DNA of 64,000 nucleotides. It comes from Branchiostoma floridae (Eukaryota; Chordata; Leptocardii; Amphioxiformes; Branchiostomatidae). Both the position numbers and the translations under genes were made by a program. Location of the stretch: assembly GCF_000003815.2 (NCBI RefSeq), contig NC_049993.1, forward strand, positions 15,436,635-15,500,634, given 5' to 3'. The notes beneath the pieces were generated by a model that ran no database searches, was not told the DNA's origin, and worked only from the letters and a program-made list of their open reading frames with translations. This document shows, piece by piece, positions 48,569 through 57,800 of the stretch. The stretch's first letter is position 1; the number at the start of each line of letters is the position of its first letter.

Positions 48569-48932
48569 CATGCAAGTTGCCCGGACCAGGTCCACTCTCT
48601 CCCTTCAGACACCTCGTTGTCTTTAAATCTTTACAGCCGTGGTTAAAAATGTATTTGTTTTTATTTAAGAAAGTTGTAATTGTATCTATTTTGTAAATTT
48701 GGAGATTATCTGCCTAAACCTTGCCTTTGTATAGGTCCAGGACATTTCTGACTCGTACAAAGAGTTCACGCACAAGCGCTGGAAGAAGTGGGTAGAACAA
48801 CGCGAGAAGTCCGTGCGTCTGTACGGGGAGGACATGGTGCAGGGCTGGCTCAAACTCTACGTCACCGCCAGGAAACTGTGCAACGAGTTCGGGCTCATGG
48901 GAGGGGGGCGCTTCGTCGCTCGCAAAGTGTGA
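41136..48932 (+). CDS. Class I SAM-dependent methyltransferase, copy B
   Basis: Exons 41136-41192, 41947-41998, 44918-44955, 45606-45718, 46320-46516, 46673-46781, 48162-48306, 48735-48932 (302 residues). Exon sizes and phases equal those of copy A. Motifs are LDQWHYNGTEPVDAAI, VLDVGSGIGGPSRYLA, TASELLPDN, GDITTT, FDHVVSFQAV and SLKPGG. The C-terminus ends GGGRFVARKV. The presequence-like N-terminus is MQVFRSLARLTRPI. Differences from copy A are mostly substitutions; the last exon differs at about 8 of 65 residues (for example KR/QR, VQGW/VNSW). Both copies look functional, implying retained activity after duplication. The substrate is unassigned. It converges with the TMLHE-like gene, and a MITE lies just after its stop. 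Confidence 0.9.
41640..41765. repeat. Foldback module (GAGTGACATC family), arm B
   Basis: CGGATATTTACTTTCCGATA then TTTTGAGTGACATC faces GATGTCACTCGAAACGTCAG then GAAGTAAATCTCCG. It lies in intron 1 of methyltransferase B, at the position matching the module in arm A. Confidence 0.65.
42140..42710 (-). pseudogene. LINE reverse-transcriptase C-terminal fragment with zinc knuckle
   Basis: The open minus frame reads STYSEEEYLRIPN, TKLRLSCHKLRVETGRH, then RICQFCNMNKVEDEAHFLL and CSLYSNDRSILF, a Cys/His C-terminal domain typical of LINE polyproteins. The polymerase domain is missing. The insertion sits in intron 2 of methyltransferase B and has no match in arm A, so it followed the duplication. 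Confidence 0.7.
43010..43740. repeat. Degenerate subrepeats of the giant foldback family
   Basis: TGACCTGAAATTTGA with CAATAACA and AACAAAATGCT recurs, matching the subrepeats of 27.7-31.35 kb. It lies in intron 2 of methyltransferase B, a different intron from the foldback element, so it is an independent, decayed insertion. Confidence 0.6.
43980..44560. repeat. Degenerate ~100-bp tandem-like block
   Basis: Loosely repeated segments of the type TTTTTGGACTGGTCTATTTT with ACA(C/T)(G/A)GGGT appear several times (about 44060, 44310, 44470). They are strongly diverged, with no coding content. Intron 2 of methyltransferase B. Confidence 0.4.
45930..46240. repeat. 58-bp minisatellite, about five copies
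   Basis: CACTCCCCATTGAGCCTCTG followed by TTACACATCCGGGACCTTCACA(T/C)GACTT repeats at 58-bp spacing. The homologous intron of copy A (31.5-31.79 kb, inverted) contains only degenerate units, so the array expanded in arm B after the duplication. Confidence 0.85.
46556..46610. repeat. ATGA/TTAA tetranucleotide microsatellite
   Basis: (ATGA)n followed by (ATTA)n in intron 5 of methyltransferase B. Confidence 0.85.
48473..48569. repeat. (CAT)n trinucleotide microsatellite
   Basis: About 32 CAT/ATC units with a few CAC interruptions in intron 7 of methyltransferase B. Poly-Ser, poly-Asp and poly-Ile frames across it are artefacts of the repeat. Confidence 0.95.
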
Positions 48933-48946
48933 GCTCTTGAAGATTA

Positions 48947-49168
48947 CTGTAAAGGCAAAAACTTTCGCGGTTATTTAATGTTCGCGGTGGCCGCCTCACG
49001 GCGAACGTAAAACCACCGCGAAGATTTTTCTTAAGCAGTAAGAGACTACAGTGCATGGTGCTACCGCGAACTTTAAACCACCGCGAACATTTTCCATGGC
49101 AGTACGATATTACAGTGCATGGTGCTACAGCAAACTTAAAACCACCGCGGACTTAAATGCATTTACAG
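48947..49168. mobile_element. MITE with CTGTAAA ends and TA duplication, in methyltransferase B 3' region
   Basis: Begins TA-CTGTAAAGGCA and ends TGCATTTACAG-TA, with internal TTCGCGGT and ACCGCGAA segments in opposite orientation and a doubled TTACAGTGCATGGTGCTAC. The same family is at 59342-59526. It starts about 14 bases after the methyltransferase B stop, so it likely lies in the 3' untranslated region. An AATAAA follows near 49464. Confidence 0.75.
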
Positions 49169-49894
49169 TACTCACTCGTTTTTGCTTTTGCTATAATCAA
49201 CTTAAAGAAGAGTATTTAGTAATTATAAATACGCCCTTTAACTTTAATTTCAAAGACTTTTTTTGACCATTTAGGGGGAATGCTATTGAAAGGATATGGA
49301 GTTGATGCAGAGGAAGAGAAGACTTGTTTGAAGAAGATATAAGCATAAAATGTTTCTTTCTTGTTGTGTTTGTAGCAATACAACGGTTTGTAGCATAAAT
49401 TTGTAGCTATAGGAATTGCTCTCATGTCAAGGAAGTAGCGACAAAAGATTTCAAAACAATACAAATAAAAATAGAAGAATTAATATTCATTGTTTCGCTT
49501 GATGGTAACTTTAATGAATTATGTGACTTATTTACGGATTTTACACTGTAGTAATAACTCAATAGTCTAATAACAGAAACCACATGCGCATTTCATTCGT
49601 AATATTGCTCAAGAAAATCAATACAAACTGCGTAATGCAAACTGCGTAATGCACAAGACAGAAGTGGTACATTGTATTTCATCGAATATCAATACAAAAG
49701 TATGATAAATATAACCAGACATAGAAAATACTTAAATTTGGACATAATTGCATAGTGCTACGGAATATGTGTAATTATGTTGAAAGCAAAGAAAATAGAT
49801 GAATCTAAAGTGTGCCTGTGCAAAGGAAAGGAAAGTGATCTCGATCCAGTTTTAGCTCATTGAAGAGCTAGTCTTCCACTGGTCGTGACAGAGA

Positions 49895-50120
49895 GGACAG
49901 ACATTATGTACAGTATTCACAGGTTTATTGTATCTGGGAAATTCCTCTAGCTCTTTTTGACAAGCACAATGAACAGTGGACCACGGCTAAGGACTGCAAT
50001 AAGGACTGCAACCCTTTCCGGTAGTGTGCATGTCGGGTGAGCGACAAAGCCGGAATAGAATTCACGGCTTCTATTTCCAGAGGCAGGGCCGCTAACCACT
50101 GGACTACGCGCGCTACCTAG
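49895..50120 (-). mobile_element. tRNA-derived SINE
   Basis: Read on the minus strand, the head is a degenerate tRNA with GTAGTCCAGTGGTTAGCGGC (box A-like) and GTGAATTCTATTCCGG (box B-like). It is followed by an unrelated body ending in GGAATTTCCCAGATACAATA with AACCTGTGAATACTG. The anticodon arm is not convincing, so it is a SINE rather than a tRNA gene. Confidence 0.7.
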
Positions 50121-51806
50121 TGTCGCAAAGTGACTCTGTATTATGATGCCAAACTTTAATGAGCAAAGAGTGAGAAAATGTATTAGTAAATAAATGTTAA
50201 GGTAAAGAGAGCACGCAAAGTGCTATACCAGGGAAACCCACCACCAGGTCATGTCGACAAACACTTCGACATTAGCTACTTAAACAAACTATCACTTAAA
50301 AAATGTATATGAATCAGGCTCTGAATATAAATGTTGGCTGAAACGCTCAGCTTTCATTCAAAATATCACTTAAAAGGGCTCTATGGAACCGATTGCGCAA
50401 AGTCCGTGACCGTTCAGCTTCGAGACAAAAAGTGATTAAAAAAAGATAAGAATCAATAAAATCAATTATCTTATCGCTGTAAAATCAAGACATTAGTAGT
50501 TTTCTTCGCTTTGTAATCCAGTCGAAATCATTTTCAACACACCCTGGTTGTGGGCAGGCTTTTGTCTGAAAATAATTAGTCCAATGCCAGTAATTTTATA
50601 GCGATCCAAATTCGACTGCCATTGGTTTCGATGGAGTTCGGTGCACAATGCCTATTCTTCATGCATTACTGAATGTTGCCTTATCGGACACTGAGCATGT
50701 CCATGAACTTGCATCTGCAAGAAGTGAGATGTGTTTGGCTTACTCTGTTAATCTACTTTGTGTACTTTCCTAAATCTTCATAGTGAGTTTTAAAATCAGC
50801 CCCTTTCTTAGATGATCTTCAGGCTTCTAGCCCTGCTCAAGAAACCATCCCTTGGTAGGTAGCAGCCGCCGAGCTTCCGTTGGCTCCCTGTGAAAGCCGA
50901 CCGACCATGCAGGAGCCGCCAGTTATACATCAGCAGAATTTGACCTGAAATCCATAACAACAGCGAAAAAGACATAAACGCCTTAATTAGTTTCCCGATG
51001 AATTTTTGGTCAGTCTTTGTTATATATTTTAAGGAAAAAGTCTTACTTCAGATCTAGGATTAATTTTGTCAGGGTTTGTTGTTTCGCTCTATTCTAAATT
51101 CGTTGTGCCACATGACAGATATCGCTTCTCTACATCGGAAAAGTTGTTTTACCACAAAGCACAAGTAGTTTCGCTACCTGGCAGAAGTCGTTTCGCCACA
51201 TGGTAGATTCTTTCAGAATTCTTCCGGAATACTCCAGAGTTCTGGGACCTAAGAACTTTTGGGAATTTTTGGAACCTTAGTCAGAATTCTGAGAGACTAG
51301 ATACACCTAATTGCAACCTACATATTCATTATTCTATAATATGTCATACTTACAAGCATTGATGCATTTGGTAAATCTCCAATGATTAAGATTTTTTTCT
51401 GAATGAAATTGGAAACGTAGATTAAACTGAATCCTGTTATGTATAGTCTGCTACCGATTGACAATTCAGATAAATAACATCTAAACATAAAGAAACGACT
51501 TCTTTCATTTAGAAAACGACTTGCCATTTAGCAAAACGACTTGCTATTTAGAAAAACGACTTTCCATTTAGCGAAACGACTTGCCATCGAGAGAAATATA
51601 CTGCCAATGTGGCAAAACGACCAGTAACCATCTGATTTATTCTCCGTGCTAATCTTGCGCGGAATTGAAAGCTTATAATACTCATGTTTTTTTTCTTTCA
51701 AAATATACAATTGAAATAAACTATCTGAAGCTGAATACTGACATTTAAGCATAATGTTGAAAATATGTAAAATTTTGTGAAGCAATGCCGGAAAAAGTGT
51801 GGTTAC
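50121..51806. other. Region expected to hold the last dioxygenase exon; none found
   Basis: I searched the minus strand for the C-terminal TMLHE segment (second iron His in a DNWRVLHGR-type motif) and saw none. Short repeated phrases such as GAAACGACTTGCCATTTAG occur at about 51490-51620, a weak minisatellite. Confidence 0.4.
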
Positions 51807-54800
51807 CTGGTTTGAGTTGGAACCAGTACGCGTTGGCGGGGTCCCGTAAATACGTGGTGAAGCGCCTCAGTGCGGAGTACCAGCGACCTACAGCCTCCAT
51901 CGGTATGGTGTCCAGGGAACCTCGGACATAGTCGCTGTATCTAGATGAATACATGTGTGTCAAAAACATACAAATCTCACGCACAAATAATTATGTCAAA
52001 CGCACGGATTTGATTTGATTTGTTTATTCGGCTGTATAATAATAAGGAATACAGCCAGGGCTACCCAACTAGTCGGAGGCTATTATCAAGGGCTAGCCCT
52101 GGTAACAATACAATATACATTATGCAATGGTGTAAAGTATACATACAGAGGCTAATGACGGCCCTCTTGAAAATCATGTTTTGTCACGTGACCACAACAG
52201 CATTTCCCTTGTCATAAAAAGACTGCGAATCGCATCAAATTCGTGCGTATCCCATATAGTTAGTTCGTTTTTACATTGTGATTTCTGCATTTTTCGTAAA
52301 ATTTGTACTAAAAGAAAATCGTGCAAATTCTATAAGGAGCCCCCTGTGTGTTTGGGAAGAACGGTCTCAACCCTCTGCTATAGTATTTGAGTTAAAAGGA
52401 TCCCGTACGCAATGGACAANNNNNNNNNNNNNNNNNNNNNNNNNNNNNNNNNNNNNNNNNNNNNNNNNNNNNNNNNNNNNNNNNNNNNNNNNNNNNNNNN
52501 NNNNNNNNNNNNNNNNNNNNNNNNNNNNNNNNNNNNNNNNNNNNNNNNNNNNNNNNNNNNNNNNNTGTGTGTTGTGAAGACGGTCTGGGACACCAGCAAT
52601 CTTTTATAAAAGGATAAAGGTATCATTATTAAACCCCCCTGAGTCGTCCTGCCTCAGTCTCTCTGCAGCATGGAAACCGTCTACAAGTACAGAGGTTCCC
52701 CCGGAGTCTCCTTCCTCCAACATGTGGGACACCAGCAACCTTCAATAAAGGATAAAGGTATCATTATCAACCCCCCTGAGTCGTCCTGCCTCAGTCTCTC
52801 TGCTGGGTGGAAAACGCCTACAAGTACAGAGGCTCCCCCGGAGTCTCCTTATTTTTAGCATGTGGGACACCAGCAATCTTTAAGAGATAGAGGAAGGTGT
52901 TAAAATCATCTTTATTGCTTTTTTGGACAAGCATGCAATGACTCAATAGGTGAAATATAAGGTCATATCTATAGGCCTTTCTCACGCGGCGGACATGATA
53001 GAACGAAAACGACGCTACTGACGCACAACCGTTCCATATGGCTAAAATTGGCGACCAGGCGTGCAAGTTATCCGGTTACACTACTATACAGTATCATATA
53101 AATCGTGGGTAACTGTTACGTCCGCCGCTCTGCTTTACTCTGCAGTTTCTAAATAATCCGCTAGTCGGCATCATTGCACAACCTTTGACCCATCGGCGGC
53201 AGTTTTGAAAATTAATGGCGACCTTTGACCCATCGGCGGCAGTTTTGAAAATTAATGGCGACCAGTCAACGGTACGATCACTGCTGTGTGCCGCACTGCA
53301 AAAACGATGTACGTTACGATTCTGGCAGACACCTCTCTTTCCATTCATTTCCTGGTGACCCTGTACTCAGAAAGCAGTGGATTCGTGCCATCAGACGTGA
53401 TGTTGGGCGGAGTTTTACAGTAAGCAGCGTCTGTGATATTTTGTCCATTTGATATAATTGGGCCGTTCCAAAAAATAAATGTGGGGGGTGGATTGAAGAG
53501 GTCGGATTTTACCGAGGGGGGTCAAGCAAATCTTGGATATGGATTTCGTTTGAACGGGGGGGTCGAGATAGGTCTGGATATGGGTTTTTCTACAAAAAAA
53601 GTCAAGAAAATCTGGATTTAGATACTTCTACTCCTATCTTAGTTACAGTAAGGTAAGGGCAAGGTTCTAGGATGAAAATTATGAGGGGGTAAGGCCATTC
53701 AGATGAAATAATAGGGGTATAAGAGGCATTTGGAACTTGGATGAAATAAAGGGGGGGTCGGAGCTCTCGGATGAAATTAGACGGGGGTCGAGGCACTCGG
53801 ATGAAATTCAAAGGGGGGGTCAGGCTCTCGGATGAAATCCAAAGGGGGGTTGAAGCAATTGGAAAATCCGACCTCTTCAACCCCCCCCCCCCCCTCCACA
53901 TCTATTTTTCACGCCAAGATGGCCGACGCGTGATTGTGATGTATAGGACACCCCCTTTTCCGGAGTCACGGGATCCAGGAGGCGTAAGTAAGGGTAAAAA
54001 GTCAAGGAATCACACATGTCTATATAAAAGGCCATGAAAACGTGTGTGGTTTAAAGGTCCAGTAGACTTAGGCGATGCAATGTTTCTTATAATTTTAAGC
54101 ACGTTATAAAGCCTTATAGGATCTTTTACAGAGTTCGCTACGCATGTGCGAGGGGCAGGGATTATGGATGATATGCCAAAGGTTAAGGCCCAACAGAAGT
54201 AAACTGTCTCGTCTCGACCATTGTTTCAATTTGCTTGACAATATCCGGAACGTAATGGCGCCTGCAAAATTGTGGAATTTTACTTGGGGGGGGGGGGGGG
54301 CTTCCCCTTTGACATTTTTACCTTCGCCAAGAAGGTCATGTTATGGTTAGAAAATTTGTGTCCCAGTATATAGGTCAATCTCAAATAACTTTGGTAGCTG
54401 TGGATGGAGTGTCGCGATATTTGGTATTTGAGTTGCGGTTGCGTATAGCAAGGTTTTGTACGAAAATGGTACTGTTGGCGCTTTCTGTCATGAGTGCAGC
54501 GGGGTGAGTGTGTGTGTGTGTGTATTTGCGTACAAGATAACTTTTCACGCTGTGGATCGTTTTGCATTATATTCGGTAGTTATTTAGGGGTTTGGAAAAC
54601 GACGGTAAAGTTCGATAATGGGCATCCTGGCGACAAGTTGCGGTACTGCAGCGGAGTGTCGAAGTTGGCGTTATAGTTATCCTGAAGTGTCAGGTTTACG
54701 ATTTTTGGGTAGTGGATACATCTCTGGGCAGGGATTAAGTAGTGCAAATTTTGGCCTCCTGGCGGCTTGTTTTGTACTGCACCGGGCAATTTTGTCATTA

Positions 54801-57800
54801 TCTTTGGTAGAGTATAAGTCTAGGAGGGGTTGGTGGATTTGCATTATTTTTGGTATGTACATACCTTAGGTAATGATTAAAATCCTGAAATGTATTGTAT
54901 GCAAATCGGGGCTTAATTTACATGATAATTAGAAGAATGTGTAAATCCTTCAATCGACCTCTTTTCTGGACAATCAGTGCTCAGTGTCGGTAACTACATC
55001 TGTGCTCCAGGCTTGTGTAGGTCATGACATATTTGTGTCAGCAAAACATAGATGTTATTGTTGCAAACACATTGTTTATTAGTTCTCACTTTGCAAGGGC
55101 CATGTTGTTTGTTTAATTTGTGCACTATGGGAAGGGGTTTCTCCATTTTGGTGTGAAGGGGTGTTTTCCCCCTTATTTTGGTGATGCTTACTAGTATGTG
55201 GCAGGGAAAAGTGGAAGCTTGGTGGTTTGTGGCCTTTTTTAAGGCTTAAGCCATAGTGTTAGGTGAGTCTTTATGTAGGTCAACAGTATAACTGGAGATC
55301 TGATTGATGGATTTTCATGATACTTGGTATTGAGTAGCGGTCGCAGAAACAAAGGTTGAGTTTGAAAATGGTTCGCCTGGTATCTTCCGTCGGTACTGCA
55401 GCGGGCTCTGTGTGAGTGTGTGTGAGTGCGGATAACATAACTTGAGAAGCTATAAAACCTTTAAGTCATTGATAAAGGCATTCTCCATAACAACCCTTGA
55501 TTGTCTGGCGAAGGTATGTGTTTCGTGGAACTCTAGTTCATTTATTTATTGGTTTAGCTGTACAGAATACACAGCCAGGGCTGCTCAACTAGCCTATCGC
55601 TATTACAAAGGGCTAACCCTGCTGACAAAAACAGAGACAATACATATGGATTTGAACAGGATACTTATCAATAACAAATTTGATATATTAACGAGAATTT
55701 CTGGCTAAAACCTGCCGAGAACGCTTCTTACACTTATTTCTTTCACAAGGCCTGTAAAAATGCATGGCTTGAAGATGCACCCTGTACATAGTCTCTACCA
55801 GACTCCGGGTAGCTGGAAAACCGTAGAAATGGAATAAATAGAGAGGAGTATAACCGGCTAGGGAACAGCACGCGACCTGCGGGCCGGCTATACTCCTCTG
55901 GCCAACTTCCCCCCTCTATATGTTCCATTTCTACAATTTTCCAGAGACCCGGAGTCTGACAGAGACCACTCTACATACGCATGCCTTTATATAATTAATT
56001 GTACACTTTCACCTACCCTGCCGGTTCGTTAAAGTGAGTGTTGTCCGTGTGCAGGGGGAGAGCCTCTGTAGTGTAGCCTGCGCCCTGTCGCTGGTCACTG
56101 GTTATAACCCAGTGTCGGCCAAAGGACGTCTCACGGACATGACTGATCCTCACCGCCGCAGCCTTGTCAAAAGAAAATTAATATGATTTTTAAAAAAAAT
56201 CACTGCCTTACTTGAAGATTATATTTTTAAATAATATGTTTGTGTAGGGAATCTAATTAGGGATGTATGATTTGAGGCCTGGGTGGATTGTATTTTTGAT
56301 CAGTACGTGGACGTGGGTAGGTCTTGATGACACTTAGAAAGGACTAAAATATTTGGTTAATATCTTATACAGCTTCAATGGAAGATCGTATTTTAACATC
56401 TCTAGTTCCCGTCATGATTTGTAGTGGTAGATAAACTTGGAGTAAATGGTGTGAGTTTGACCCCTTGCGGCCTTTTTATTGAACTGCAGTAGCCACTTTT
56501 GCTTCGAATTTTGCGATAAAGTTAGTCGAATATTGATGTACCGTCGTAATAAAAGATATGCAGAAACTCATTGATCGATTGTTGATATGATCAGTTGGTT
56601 ATTGTGTCAAATAGGGTCCAAATTACATAATTAATTATTAAATTTTGGAGCAATTTTTTTTCAATTCTTGTTCTGTAATTCACACACGCGCGCGCGCACA
56701 CACACACATACACTCACACACACACAAACACACACACACACATGCACACACAAACACACACATACAAACACACACACACAAACACACAAACACACACACA
56801 AACACACACACACACAAGCATACCAGTCACATGATATCATGTACACAGCTTCTCACAATCAGTCTGTACGAAAATAGCCTTCTTAAAAGGAAAGAAAAAT
56901 ATGACAAAAATTATTTTACCAACCAATGTCGCTTCCATTGTTGCAGGTGCTTCTTCAATAAAGGCGAGTCCGTATTTCAGCAGGGTGTGTAGAACCTTAG
57001 CCAGCTGCCTGTCGTTTGTGAGATAGTCCTGGTACTGGACCCTGGGAGGAGGGGAGGCTGATAGGGTTGCCGCGTCCCACAGAAAGGGGCCCATGGTCCC
57101 ACAAACGTGCTTCTGGCCTTCATACGTGTTGTGAAGCAACCAGTCCAGGCCGTACTCCGACTGGTGACCATCGGGCCCTAGTGAGGCATTGAGCAAGAAC
57201 TAAGCATTGATTATAGTATCACGAACATAAGGGAAAGCTGGAGCCTTGACTCATTCTCTTCGTATGGACTAGATAATAGCGTAGCTAGTTGGGTAGCCCA
57301 GGTTGTTTTTCTCTAGAGGTACCTAAGTCTCACACTGTCAGACCAAGTTAAAGAAAGCTCCTTGGTCAGACATAACGGAGAACATTTCTTTAAACAACAG
57401 TAAGACTATGGTTCGATTTGACTTGATTTATTCGGCTTTATAGAAAGAAATACAGTCAGGGCTACCCAACTAGCTAAGCTATTATCAAGGGCTGGCCCTG
57501 ATAACAACCGATATACAATGACATCATAAAGTATGTCGATACATGAGGTTTTTGTTTTACTTAATAGCTAGATTTTACAGACAGGGCAATATACGGATGA
57601 GCAACTTTCAGAGAAAAAAGCTACAATAAGAGATGGAAAGAAATTCAAATTTTAAGATAATAATTTCCAGTGCTTTGTCTACAAGCGACTGTCTAGCTAT
57701 TCATGCAATGCTGACTTTGATGTTAGTATTTTAATGGAAAGAAAAAAAGCAAATTGGACATCTAAATAACATAGGTTTCAGAACTATATTCTGTTGCTTT

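Larger units (their letters stand above)
25449..48932. repeat. Large inverted duplication (palindrome) carrying two methyltransferase genes
   Basis: The left arm (about 25.4-37.5 kb) and right arm (about 39.6-48.9 kb) align in opposite orientation. Evidence includes all eight exon pairs, and promoter segments (36.2-37.1 kb against 40.0-40.5 kb, sharing GTCGACGCCC and GCGGTCGTTAA). Intron segments align too (34.3-34.5 against 44.56-44.68 kb; 31.5-31.79 against 45.72-45.96 kb). The inner ends align as well (37.43-37.51 against 39.60-39.68 kb, TATCTGATCCCAC). Non-coding similarity looks roughly 75-85% by eye, so this is an old duplication rather than an assembly artefact. The spacer is about 2 kb. 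Confidence 0.85.

Noticed and set aside
48409-48696. Poly-Ser, poly-Asp and poly-Ile frames
   Set aside because: Artefacts of the (CAT)n microsatellite in a methyltransferase intron.
25449-48932. Assembly error creating an artificial inverted repeat
   Set aside because: The arms differ throughout by substitutions, indels and arm-specific insertions, which a false duplication of one locus would not show.
49960-50120. Possible tRNA gene on the minus strand
   Set aside because: Only degenerate box A and B are present and the arms do not fold convincingly; a SINE tail follows.
53470-53900. Open frames and G-rich tract as a coding or quadruplex locus
   Set aside because: The G/C runs lie inside a MITE with clear inverted ends; no further support for a structure or gene.
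56645-56992. Thr/His-rich 115-codon frame
   Set aside because: Artefact of the (CA)n microsatellite.
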